Source: UMGS1649 sp045604405 (lineage in GTDB: Bacteria; Bacillota; Clostridia; TANB77; CAG-465). From it: 13,434 nucleotides of DNA. The stretch covers positions 1 to 13,434 of the forward strand of contig JAZUNZ010000027.1 in NCBI GenBank assembly GCA_045604405.1. The letters run 5' to 3'. The notes beneath the pieces are model-generated. The model was not told the DNA's origin and ran no database searches. It saw only the letters and a program-made list of their open reading frames with translations. Position numbers and translations under genes: made by a program. Below are positions 6,259 through 13,291 of the stretch, piece by piece (position 1 is the first letter of the stretch; every line of letters begins with the position of its first letter).

Positions 6259-7623
6259 CTACTCAATATATTTTCTTAATGCTTTCTCAAATTCTTCAGT
6301 TAGATTATTATCTGTATTCCAATATTTTATAGCTTCCGTTATTTCAATATCTAAGTTTTTAATATCTGGTTTAAAGTCTTTCAAAAGTATAGGTCTCTCT
6401 TTTTCTTGTTTATTTAGTCTATCAACTATCATATTTAGACTTAAATTTATTTCATCTTTAGTCCCAACACATTCAAAAGGCTTATCATAATCTGGATATA
6501 CAAGACCGTTAAATGTATCCCTTAACGCTTCATTGTCTAACATGTCTGATTTAAATATTCTATTCATATCCCCTTCACTTAAGAAAGCTTTAAGCATTAT
6601 ATATACATATAAACATTTAGGACAATTCTCACACCAAATATCTTGTTTAGAACCAACATTACAACTTTTAAATACTTCAAAATATTTATCTGTTTTAGTA
6701 GTAAATGCTCTTACAATTTGCCACTCACTTAAAGGTCTAAGCAAGCTAAAATAATTTGGTCCATTTTCACATACAAATTTAGATACATATTCTCTAAAAT
6801 CATTTTCAAATTCTATACTTTTAGAATATTGGTGATTTATATTAGTTCCACTTACATTTGCTTCATTTGCGCTCGCTTCATTAGATAAAACTATGTTTTT
6901 TCTACCTAAAATTATTGCTGATGCATATGATGAAAATGCTAATATTGCTGAAAATGGAGTGTGCCCGTTTAGAAAACCTTGTTTATTTAGATCAATAAGT
7001 CTTGAGTCTAAAGTCCTCTTTGGAGCATATATTGTTTCATCGTTATATCCTGCAATAATTGCAGAATCCCTTGAAGCTCCTCTTGGATTTACTATATAAC
7101 ATATATTATCCATATCTTTTAATACTTCAAGTGACAAAGATGAGTCTTTTCCTCCACCAACCGGCACCAAATTTCCATTAAGCTCACTAGACAAAACTAA
7201 TTTTTCATCATTGTCTTTTTCTACTTTAATATCTAGGAAGGTTTCCATGTTCATCGCTTCTACTATATTATTTCTATAGAAGAACTCTCCTAATCCATTT
7301 ATATATAACTTTTTGTACCACTGTATTTGTTCGGCATTTAGTGCTCCCGCTTTTACTATTAAAACAGGCGAACAAGTTGCTTTTAAATAAGATATAACTT
7401 CTACCATACCCAAATTAAATATCGTTCTTTCAAACACCTTAATTGAGTTGTTGTCTAGCACCTTATCTTTTTGTTTTGCAAAACTCCAAGTCGGTTTAAA
7501 TTCTACAAGTCCAGGTACGACAAAATCATATGACACCTTGAAACTGTCCTCAGTTTCAACAATATCATATGAGTTGTATACAAATGTCGGATATTTCTGT
7601 CTTAATAATTCAAACTTATCCAT
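6259..7623 (-). CDS. murL: MurL-like UDP-MurNAc-L-Ala-L-Glu epimerase
   Basis: A 454-residue protein that I match to MurL, the enzyme that uses ATP to turn the terminal L-Glu of UDP-MurNAc-L-Ala-L-Glu into D-Glu. Seen: a PP-loop-like nucleotide site VPVGGGKDSS (about 153-162), NPRGASRDSA (179-188), LSNEASANEAN (246-256), HQYSKSIEFE (264-273) and a Cys cluster WCENCPKC (Cys331, Cys334, Cys337). ATP cleavage to AMP fits such a PP-loop. Length is as expected for MurL (about 450). It begins one base after the recR stop, with AAGGG just upstream, and is followed by murD after 11 nt. That murL-murD pairing is the strongest argument. The alternative is another PP-loop enzyme of the QueC/TilS kind, but the total length and the neighbour argue against it. 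Confidence 0.75.
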   Translation of the reverse strand: MDKFELLRQKYPTFVYNSYDIVETEDSFKVSYDFVVPGLVEFKPTWSFAKQKDKVLDNNSIKVFERTIFNLGMVEVISYLKATCSPVLIVKAGALNAEQIQWYKKLYINGLGEFFYRNNIVEAMNMETFLDIKVEKDNDEKLVLSSELNGNLVPVGGGKDSSLSLEVLKDMDNICYIVNPRGASRDSAIIAGYNDETIYAPKRTLDSRLIDLNKQGFLNGHTPFSAILAFSSYASAIILGRKNIVLSNEASANEANVSGTNINHQYSKSIEFENDFREYVSKFVCENGPNYFSLLRPLSEWQIVRAFTTKTDKYFEVFKSCNVGSKQDIWCENCPKCLYVYIMLKAFLSEGDMNRIFKSDMLDNEALRDTFNGLVYPDYDKPFECVGTKDEINLSLNMIVDRLNKQEKERPILLKDFKPDIKNLDIEITEAIKYWNTDNNLTEEFEKALRKYIE

Positions 7624-7624
7624 A

Positions 7625-8221
7625 TTACATTTCCCTTCTATTTTCCATAGCTTTAATTAAAGTAATTTCATCTGTATACTCTAAATCTCCACCCACCGGT
7701 ATTCCATGTGCTATTCTTGACACCCTGATACCAGGTATAGTTTTGATAATTCTAGAGATATACATCGCTGTTGCTTCGCCTTCTATTGTAGGGTTAGTAG
7801 CAATAATTACTTCTTTTACATTTTCATCTGATAACCTTGATACCAGTTCTTTTATTTTTATATCATTAGCCGAAATATTGTTCATTGGAGATATAGCTCC
7901 ATGGAGCACATGATACAATCCCTTGTATTCATGCGTTTTTTCCATAGCCACTACATCTTTTACATTCTCAACTACACAGATAATACTTGTATCTCTTTTT
8001 GTATTCGAACAGATTTCGCATTTAGTATCTTCAGATAAATTGTAACATGTATCGCAAAATTTTACTTTTTCTTTTGCTTCAAGTAATGCTTCAGACATAG
8101 TACGTGCCACTTCTGTGTCAGATTCTAGTATGTAAAACGCTAAACGTACTGCTGTCTTATGCCCTATTCCCGGCAATTTTTCAAATTCTCCTATTAATTT
8201 CTTTACTGATTCTGAATACAT
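7625..8221 (-). CDS. recR: Recombination mediator RecR
   Basis: RecR (198 residues, normal length) works with RecO, and with RecF at gaps, to load RecA on SSB-coated single-stranded DNA. Seen in order: the helix-hairpin-helix LPGIGHKTAVRLAFYIL (16-32), a four-Cys zinc site (Cys56, Cys59, Cys68, Cys71), a Toprim domain beginning IICVVENVKDV (about 80-90) with ATNPTIEGEATAMYI, and a C-terminal RIAHGIPVGGDLEY segment. The start at 8221 is preceded by GGTAGG and lies 7 nt after ybaB. The order dnaX-ybaB-recR is widely conserved in Firmicutes and other bacteria, so the assignment is secure. Confidence 0.97.
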   Translation of the reverse strand: MYSESVKKLIGEFEKLPGIGHKTAVRLAFYILESDTEVARTMSEALLEAKEKVKFCDTCYNLSEDTKCEICSNTKRDTSIICVVENVKDVVAMEKTHEYKGLYHVLHGAISPMNNISANDIKIKELVSRLSDENVKEVIIATNPTIEGEATAMYISRIIKTIPGIRVSRIAHGIPVGGDLEYTDEITLIKAMENRREM

Positions 8222-8228
8222 AACCTAC

Positions 8229-8558
8229 CTACATCAACCCCGGAATGTTTAATCCTCCAAGTCCTTCTTGCATCATATCGTCTGCTTTACGTATTGCTTC
8301 ATTTACAGCAGTAAGGACTAAATCTTGTAACATTTCTACATCATCTGGATCTACCACTTCTTTTTTTATTATTATCTCTTTTATTTCCTTTGCTCCTGTA
8401 GCCTTTACTGTAACAGCACCGCCTCCTGCAGAAACCTCAAATTCCGTGTTCGCAGCTTCTTCTTGTTTCTTTTGAAGATCCGCTTGCATTTTTTGTGCCT
8501 GCCTCATTAAATTTTGCATATTCCCCATTCCTCCTGGGAATCCTCCAAATTTACCCAT
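8229..8558 (-). CDS. ybaB: YbaB/EbfC nucleoid-associated protein
   Basis: A small (109 residues) DNA-binding protein that forms dimers and associates with the nucleoid. It has a Gly/Met-rich start (GGFPGGMGNMQNLMRQAQKM), a long helix with Gln/Lys repeats to about residue 40, then the family core VSAGGGAVTVKATGAKEIKEI and VVDPDDVEMLQDLV, and a C-terminal GLNIPGLM. The start at 8558 has a full AGGAGG, 11 nt after dnaX. Its place between dnaX and recR is the standard one. Function beyond DNA binding is not well defined in the family. Confidence 0.95.
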   Translation of the reverse strand: MGKFGGFPGGMGNMQNLMRQAQKMQADLQKKQEEAANTEFEVSAGGGAVTVKATGAKEIKEIIIKKEVVDPDDVEMLQDLVLTAVNEAIRKADDMMQEGLGGLNIPGLM

Positions 8559-8569
8559 AAAAAATCCTC

Positions 8570-10162
8570 CTAATCTACTACTTCAAAAGGTACTCCTGAA
8601 TCCTTCATTAAATTTTCAAATTCATTCTTTAATTCCTTTTCTTCTTTTATATATTCAATTCTAACATTAAAGTCATTATCTAACTCCTCATTTACTATTC
8701 TTCTCAAATCTTCTCTTGTATTATCTTTATTTAGTACTCCATAAGCAAAAGAATTCGCTGTTGTAAATACTACCGTCTCGTCTTCTACATACGCTGTTGC
8801 CCCAGCTAATGCTGAATAAAGTTTTAGATTGTCTGAATCTACTGCTTTTTTCATTATCTTTTCTAACTCTTTTACCTTTTTTCTTCCAACCTTTACTTCA
8901 GCAATTTTTGCTTCTTTGGGTGGTATAGGTTCAGTAATTGCTGGTTCCTCTGCTTTGGGTTGTATTTGTCCTTTATCTTCCGCATACGATTTTTCCTTTG
9001 ATACCACTTGTGTTTTTATGCCCTCTTGCTCTAGTCTTTCTATTTTCATTTCCAGTTCGCTTATCTTTGCTAAAAGCTCATTCTCATTTAAAGATGTAAC
9101 TTTAGTCGACAACTCTAAAAGCTTGGCTTTAAATAGCATTCCCACATTGTTTGATTGCCTTAAATCCTCATCTAATTTCGACATGTGCTTAATAATCTCA
9201 TGAATGCGCGCAACTGATATTTTTCCACAAATATCTTTTAAGTCTTCAGAAATATCCCCGTAACTCCCGCTGGATACAGCTATAAGGACCTTTAAAAATT
9301 CCTCTGTAATACTAGCTGCTATATTCCTTAGGTCTTTTCCTGACGACAATATCGTATCTACAATCGCCTCTACTTTAGTTATATTATATTCCAGCACTCC
9401 TAGGGTTATATCTTGTATAAGTTTCTTTGGCACTGTTCCTATTATTTCTTCTATTTTTTGTTCAGTAATATTTCCTTCTCCAGAAGTTATGCAACGTTCT
9501 AGAATGCTTAAAGCATCTCTCATCCCACCATCAGCCAGTTCAGCAATGTGCTTTAATGCCTCTATGTCATATTCTGTGTTGTAATCCTTAAGAACATATT
9601 CTAACCTTTTTACTATGCCATCTTTTCCTATCTTTTTAAATTCAAATCTAATACAGCGAGATAAAATTGTTGGCAAAATCTTATGTTCCTCTGTTGTTGC
9701 TAATATGAAAACTACATTCTCCGGCGGCTCTTCTAACGTTTTTAGAAGTGCATTAAATGCGCTTGTTGAAAGCATGTGTGCTTCATCTATTATATATACT
9801 TTATACTTCATACCAGTTGTAGAGTATGCAACCTCTTGGCGTATGCTTCGTATATTTTCTACTGAATTGTTTGAAGCCGCATCCATTTCAACAACGTCTG
9901 TAGTGTTTCCATCTAATATGCTGCGACATGCCTCGCATTCATTACATGGCTCTCCATCTTTATTATTCAAACAATTTATTGCTCTTGCAAATATCTTTGC
10001 AGCAGTAGTTTTTCCTGTTCCTCTAGTACCGCTAAAAATATATGCATGAGATGTTTTTGATGAGTTTATTTGATTTCTCAAAATTTTAGTTATATGTTCT
10101 TGTCCTATCATGTCGCTAAAATTTTGTGGTCTATATTTTCTATAAAGTGATATGTATGACAT
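8570..10162 (-). CDS. dnaX: DNA polymerase III subunit gamma/tau
   Basis: DnaX is the ATPase of the clamp loader that places the beta clamp on primed DNA at the replication fork. The 530 residues show an AAA+ domain with Walker A GTRGTGKT (45-52), zinc Cys 64, 73, 76 and 79, Walker B IIDEAH (124-129) and the sensor SRC (168-170). After the collar region (to about 370) comes a Glu/Pro/Lys-rich linker, then a short C-terminal domain. The open frame continues upstream to an ATG at 10180, but a GAGGTAGGGG ribosome binding site overlaps those codons and the family start is MSYISLYRKYRP, so I place the start at 10162. A slippery A-AAA-AAG heptamer in frame lies at 8876-8882 (about residue 428). It lies 25 nt downstream of the SRP RNA, as in Bacillus. 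Confidence 0.97.
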   Translation of the reverse strand: MSYISLYRKYRPQNFSDMIGQEHITKILRNQINSSKTSHAYIFSGTRGTGKTTAAKIFARAINCLNNKDGEPCNECEACRSILDGNTTDVVEMDAASNNSVENIRSIRQEVAYSTTGMKYKVYIIDEAHMLSTSAFNALLKTLEEPPENVVFILATTEEHKILPTILSRCIRFEFKKIGKDGIVKRLEYVLKDYNTEYDIEALKHIAELADGGMRDALSILERCITSGEGNITEQKIEEIIGTVPKKLIQDITLGVLEYNITKVEAIVDTILSSGKDLRNIAASITEEFLKVLIAVSSGSYGDISEDLKDICGKISVARIHEIIKHMSKLDEDLRQSNNVGMLFKAKLLELSTKVTSLNENELLAKISELEMKIERLEQEGIKTQVVSKEKSYAEDKGQIQPKAEEPAITEPIPPKEAKIAEVKVGRKKVKELEKIMKKAVDSDNLKLYSALAGATAYVEDETVVFTTANSFAYGVLNKDNTREDLRRIVNEELDNDFNVRIEYIKEEKELKNEFENLMKDSGVPFEVVD

Positions 10163-10186
10163 ATTACCCCTACCTCTCATATATAA

Positions 10187-10279
10187 AAAGGTCGCTTACG
10201 ACACATAGTATCCTTTGCTTATTGCTGCTTCCTTCCGGACCTGACAAGATTCACAAACTCTCTATTGCCAAAGCGACTT
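10187..10279 (-). ncRNA. ffs: Small SRP RNA (4.5S type)
   Basis: The minus-strand RNA of about 92 nt contains the invariant SRP core GGTCCGGAAGGAAGCAGC in the apical part (complement of about 10225-10242), which binds Ffh. The ends pair through GTCGCTT (complement of 10271-10277) and AAGCGAC (complement of 10191-10197). A T-run follows the closing stem (complement of 10185-10189), acting as its terminator. There is no room for an Alu domain, so this is the short form, unlike the roughly 270-nt RNA of Bacillus. It lies directly upstream of dnaX, the conserved Firmicutes location. Confidence 0.95.
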
Positions 10280-10284
10280 AAGTA

Positions 10285-10313
10285 ATTATACAATATAGTC
10301 TTATATTTTTCAA
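10285..10313 (-). promoter_or_regulatory. Sigma-A promoter of the SRP RNA
   Basis: On the minus strand, -35 TTGAAA (10313-10308), a 17-nt spacer and a perfect -10 TATAAT (10290-10285). The predicted start, near 10279, coincides with the 5' end of the SRP RNA. Since no separate dnaX promoter is evident in the 25-nt gap, readthrough from here probably also feeds the dnaX operon. Confidence 0.85.
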
Positions 10314-10317
10314 GTAA

Positions 10318-10986
10318 CTAATTAACTTTAAATTTAAAATCCGAAAGCGCAAGCCTTCTTACATCTGCACCATTTATTATTAGTTGTTTGTTTGGTAGTA
10401 GCATTTCTACTTTTAATACATTTGTCTTTCCTGTACTTTCTACTATATTTAGTCTAAACTTGAGCGTAAACTGTATGTCTTTAAGCGCGAGCCCTGCTGT
10501 AGTGATAATTCTACCATCATAAACTATTTGTTTTATATGTCCCGGAACTATCCAGTCTTTCAATATGTTTTCGTTTAACGCCACGAATTCTAACAACATC
10601 TGATTGTTTTCATCTAACGTATATTCTACATCCAATTCCTTGCTACTACTATCTGGAGATATTTTACTTTCATTGTTCAATTGCGAAAATATAACATTGC
10701 CTCCACTTGAAGTTATATTGCTTAAATAAATCCTATCTATCTGCGCGTTACTTGCTGCTGTTATGAGCATACTTAGCTTGTTTTTTTGAGACAAGTCTAT
10801 GCTCCACACGTTATTTTTCTCTGTTTTATTAGTAAGTTCAGCTGAGCTTGTAAGTATTACATCGCTGACTCTAAATTTCCCTTCATTTACTTTGTCAGTC
10901 TTAAACACTAAATTTATTACAATAACTAGCGATATGACGGCAATTATAATAGTTATTAAAACCCAAAATATTTTCCTCTTATCCAT
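10318..10986 (-). CDS. Membrane-anchored extracytoplasmic protein of unknown function
   Basis: I do not recognise the family. The product is 222 residues, with a short positive N-terminus (MDKRK), one membrane helix (about residues 6-28, FWVLITIIIAVISLVIVINLVF) and a remaining part of about 190 residues predicted outside. That part is rich in alternating hydrophobic residues and Ser/Thr/Asn, so probably beta-sandwich-like. There is no Cys lipobox, so it is a signal anchor and not a lipoprotein. An upstream ATG at 11034 is rejected: it lies upstream of the promoter's -10. The ATG at 10986 has a GGAGGA ribosome binding site. No terminator follows before the SRP RNA promoter. Divergent from the small gene at 11065. 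Confidence 0.75.
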   Translation of the reverse strand: MDKRKIFWVLITIIIAVISLVIVINLVFKTDKVNEGKFRVSDVILTSSAELTNKTEKNNVWSIDLSQKNKLSMLITAASNAQIDRIYLSNITSSGGNVIFSQLNNESKISPDSSSKELDVEYTLDENNQMLLEFVALNENILKDWIVPGHIKQIVYDGRIITTAGLALKDIQFTLKFRLNIVESTGKTNVLKVEMLLPNKQLIINGADVRRLALSDFKFKVN

Positions 10987-11005
10987 CGTTTCCTCCGACA
11001 CCCAT

Positions 11006-11034
11006 ATTATACAACGTAATACATAAAAACACAA
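11006..11034 (-). promoter_or_regulatory. Sigma-A promoter of the membrane-anchored protein gene
   Basis: On the minus strand, a perfect -10 TATAAT (11011-11006) with a weak -35 TTGTGT (11034-11029) at 17 nt. The leader would be about 14 nt before the ATG at 10986. Confidence 0.55.
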
Positions 11035-11064
11035 GTATTGGAGTATATTTTAATAGGTGGTATC

Positions 11065-11250
11065 ATGGATAATTTTTTTGGAAATTTTGACTCATCCTTC
11101 TTTAATAATTTTGGTATAAATTGTGATAATTTAGATATAAACAAGCTTTTAGTAATACTTTTAATTCTTACAGGAAGACTAAAAATAGAATCAATAACCG
11201 TATTTCCAAATGACTTTACCGTGACACTTGGAACATTTAGAATTCTCTAG
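11065..11250 (+). CDS. Small protein of unknown function, 61 residues
   Basis: The family is not recognised. The start at 11065 is preceded by AGGTGG (11055-11060); an in-frame ATG at 11038 lacks such a site and is less likely. The first half is rich in Asn, Asp and Phe (MDNFFGNFDSSFFNNFGINC), followed by one hydrophobic stretch (INKLLVILLILTGRL, about 34-48) and a short tail. The hydrophobic stretch is short for a full membrane helix but could associate with a membrane. I find no clear sigma-A promoter for it; small Asn/Phe-rich proteins of Clostridia are sometimes sporulation-linked, but nothing here proves that. It ends 59 nt before the HD-GYP gene, which has its own promoter. Confidence 0.6.
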   Translation: MDNFFGNFDSSFFNNFGINCDNLDINKLLVILLILTGRLKIESITVFPNDFTVTLGTFRIL

Positions 11251-11258
11251 GTTTAGTA

Positions 11259-11287
11259 TTGTAAATATCTTTTGTTTTTGATATACT
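11259..11287 (+). promoter_or_regulatory. Sigma-A promoter of the HD-GYP gene
   Basis: -35 TTGTAA (11259-11264), a 17-nt spacer and -10 TATACT (11282-11287), about 22 nt upstream of the start codon at 11310. Confidence 0.65.
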
Positions 11288-11309
11288 TTAATTGTTAGAG
11301 GTGACAATA

Positions 11310-12317
11310 ATGCATAGTAACAAAAACAACGTAATGATTATAGATGATGATATCGGTTTAACACAAGCTTTATCTATAGTTTTGGATAACTATAACATAA
11401 AACTTTCAACCTATACAGAACCGCTGGCCGCAATACAGGAATTAAGAACAAACAAACACGATATCTTAATAGTAAGCTATCTAATGCCTTCTACTAGAGG
11501 CGATGAAATAGTTAAACTTGTTCGTCAATTTGATAAAGAAATATATATTATACTTATGTCTGCTCACAAAGACCTTGCACCTTCTATAGATATTATGCGT
11601 TCATTAGATATACAAGCTTTCTTTGAAAAAGGTGCTAGATTTGATGACCTTATATTACTTATAGAAAGCGGATATAAATATGTAGAACAAATAAATGAAA
11701 TAAAGCAAATGAATAACACTATTAAAAATTTCGGTCTAGAGCTTGCAACTACACTAAAAAACACTGTTGGTGCAAAGGACCACTACACCAAAGAACATAG
11801 TGATAGAGTTGCAAGATATGCAGAAATGTTTGGAAAGTATCTAGGGCTTGAGGAGGATGAGCTTAACACTTTAGTACTAGCTGCAGATTTCCACGACATT
11901 GGTAAAATTGGTATATCCGATGCTGTACTTTTAAAAAACGGCAAGCTCACAGATGAAGAATACACAAAAATTAAACTTCATCCTATAATATCTGTAAACA
12001 TTCTATCTAGTTCTGAAACTTTTAAAGATGCTATTCCACCTATACGCCATCACCACGAAAGAATAGATGGTAATGGTTATCCAGATGGCCTTAAAGGAGA
12101 TGAAATTCCTAAGTTAGCCAGAATATTGTCTATCTGCGACACTTTTGATGCAATAACATCAATTAGAGTATATAGAGGCCAAATGACTATTGATGATGCA
12201 TTGGCTGAAATTAAAAGAGTTGAGGGAACTCAATTGGATAAAGAATATAGCGAGAAGTTTCTTAAATTTATAACTGAGAAAATAGAGGCTGTGAAAGCTA
12301 TGATTTATAAAAAGTAA
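11310..12317 (+). CDS. HD-GYP phosphodiesterase with degenerate receiver domain
   Basis: 335 residues in two domains. The N-terminal receiver (about 7-120) keeps the acidic pocket Asp12/Asp13, Ser84 and Lys107, but the phospho-acceptor position is Ser56 (ILIVSYLMP; family ILIVDYxMP). A helical linker (about 125-155) leads to an HD-GYP domain (about 155-330) with His163 (KEHSDRV), His195-Asp196 in FHDIGKIGI, HHHE (247-250) and GYP at 256-258 in DGNGYPDGLKG. Such domains hydrolyse cyclic di-GMP or related dinucleotides, and the metal ligands visible here are intact. A TTG at 11292 would extend the frame, but the AGAGGTG at 11297-11303 fits the ATG at 11310. It has its own promoter and terminator and no kinase beside it. 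Substrate and what controls the receiver are unknown. Confidence 0.92.
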   Translation: MHSNKNNVMIIDDDIGLTQALSIVLDNYNIKLSTYTEPLAAIQELRTNKHDILIVSYLMPSTRGDEIVKLVRQFDKEIYIILMSAHKDLAPSIDIMRSLDIQAFFEKGARFDDLILLIESGYKYVEQINEIKQMNNTIKNFGLELATTLKNTVGAKDHYTKEHSDRVARYAEMFGKYLGLEEDELNTLVLAADFHDIGKIGISDAVLLKNGKLTDEEYTKIKLHPIISVNILSSSETFKDAIPPIRHHHERIDGNGYPDGLKGDEIPKLARILSICDTFDAITSIRVYRGQMTIDDALAEIKRVEGTQLDKEYSEKFLKFITEKIEAVKAMIYKK

Positions 12318-12366
12318 GAACTTAAATAAAAACTATCCGTTCAATGGGTAGTTTTTATTTGAGTTC
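12318..12366 (+). terminator. Long terminator hairpin after the HD-GYP gene
   Basis: Arms 12318-12338 and 12346-12366 pair over 21 positions (two G-T pairs) around a 7-nt loop. The core AAAAACTATCC / GGGTAGTTTTT gives a G/C-closed stem merging into T-rich sequence. It begins at the base after the stop codon and separates this gene from dinD. Confidence 0.8.
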
Positions 12367-12405
12367 AAAACCTATAAAATACTGTTATTTTCTTTTATTT
12401 TTCTC

Positions 12406-12434
12406 TTGACAAAAGAACATTTGTTTGTTATAAT
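12406..12434 (+). promoter_or_regulatory. Consensus sigma-A promoter of dinD
   Basis: -35 TTGACA (12406-12411) and -10 TATAAT (12429-12434) are both perfect, with the ideal 17-nt spacer. Such a strong promoter needs repression, consistent with the LexA box inside it. Confidence 0.9.
12414..12427 (+). promoter_or_regulatory. LexA (SOS) operator in dinD promoter
   Basis: AGAACATTTGTTTG, with half-sites GAAC and GTTT around four A/T-rich bases, matches the Gram-positive LexA box (core GAACNNNNGTTC) except the last core base. It fills the spacer between -35 and -10, so LexA binding would block RNA polymerase. Confidence 0.8.
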
Positions 12435-12466
12435 GTTGTCTAGTTTTATATAAAGGAGTTGGTAGT

Positions 12467-13291
12467 ATGAAAAATTTTAAAAATGCTGAATACAAGAACT
12501 TCGAGGACATTAAAAACATAAGAGAAAATGGTACCGAATTTTGGTACGCAAGGGACCTTTTCCCTATTTTACAATATGCTAAATGGGAAAACTTTGTAAA
12601 GGTAATTGACAAAGCAATGACGGCTTGTAAAAGCAGTGGATATGCGGTTTCGGATCATTTTGCCGAGGTCAGGAAAACGATAGAAATGCCTAAAAATGCT
12701 CAAAAGCAAATACTAGATTATGAACTTTCAAGATACGCCTGTTATTTAATAGTGCAAAATGGGGACCCTAAAAAGGATGTAGTTGCTCTTGCGCAAACAT
12801 ATTTTGCAATACAAACTAGGAAACAAGAAATTAGTGAAAAGGAATATAGTTTATTAACTGAAGATGAAAAACGACTTTACCACAGAAATTCAATTAAAAG
12901 ATGGAATTATTCTTTAAACCAAACTGCTAAAAAATCTGGTGTTAAAAATTTTGATAAATTCCATAATGCTGGTTACAAAGGATTATATAATGGTGAAACT
13001 GCCGATGATATTGCAAAAAGAAAAGGATTAAGATATAGAGAAGATATTCTGGATAATATGGGTAACGAGGAACTTATTGCAAATTTGTTTAGAATTTCTC
13101 AAACCGACCAAAAGTTAAAGCGAGATAATGTACAAACCGAGAAAGATGCAAATGATACTCATTTTACCGTGGGTAGAAAAATACGCAAAACTATCGAAGA
13201 TCTTGGTGGAACTATGCCTGAAGATTTACCAACACCAGATAAGAGTTTGAAACAGTTAGAAAAGGAACATAAACAAAATTTCTTAAAATAA
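12467..13291 (+). CDS. dinD: DNA-damage-inducible protein D (DinD)
   Basis: 274 residues, the length of Escherichia coli DinD, and from memory the same protein: EFWYARDLFPILQY (24-37), DHFAEV (63-68), LSRYACYLIVQNGDP (about 87-101) and AQTYFAIQTRKQE (108-120). E. coli DinD is SOS-induced and inhibits RecA-mediated strand exchange. Domain order suggests a Bro-N/antirepressor-like N-terminal part and a helical charged C-terminus. The ribosome binding site AAAGGAG precedes the ATG at 12467. The LexA box in its promoter supports SOS control. No terminator with a T-tract follows; the structured RNA at 13292 onward begins immediately. A scattered family in Firmicutes, so transfer is possible. RecR, in the same pathway, is nearby but in another operon. 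Confidence 0.93.
   Translation: MKNFKNAEYKNFEDIKNIRENGTEFWYARDLFPILQYAKWENFVKVIDKAMTACKSSGYAVSDHFAEVRKTIEMPKNAQKQILDYELSRYACYLIVQNGDPKKDVVALAQTYFAIQTRKQEISEKEYSLLTEDEKRLYHRNSIKRWNYSLNQTAKKSGVKNFDKFHNAGYKGLYNGETADDIAKRKGLRYREDILDNMGNEELIANLFRISQTDQKLKRDNVQTEKDANDTHFTVGRKIRKTIEDLGGTMPEDLPTPDKSLKQLEKEHKQNFLK

Noticed and set aside
9615..10049. Open frame of 144 codons on the plus strand inside dnaX
   Set aside because: It is antisense to the conserved AAA+ domain, with no ribosome binding site and no recognisable protein; a shadow of dnaX. The same holds for the other plus-strand frames inside the minus-strand genes.
10987..11034. Longer N-terminus for the membrane-anchored protein, starting at 11034
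   Set aside because: The -10 element (11006-11011) lies inside that extension, and the GGAGGA site belongs to the ATG at 10986.
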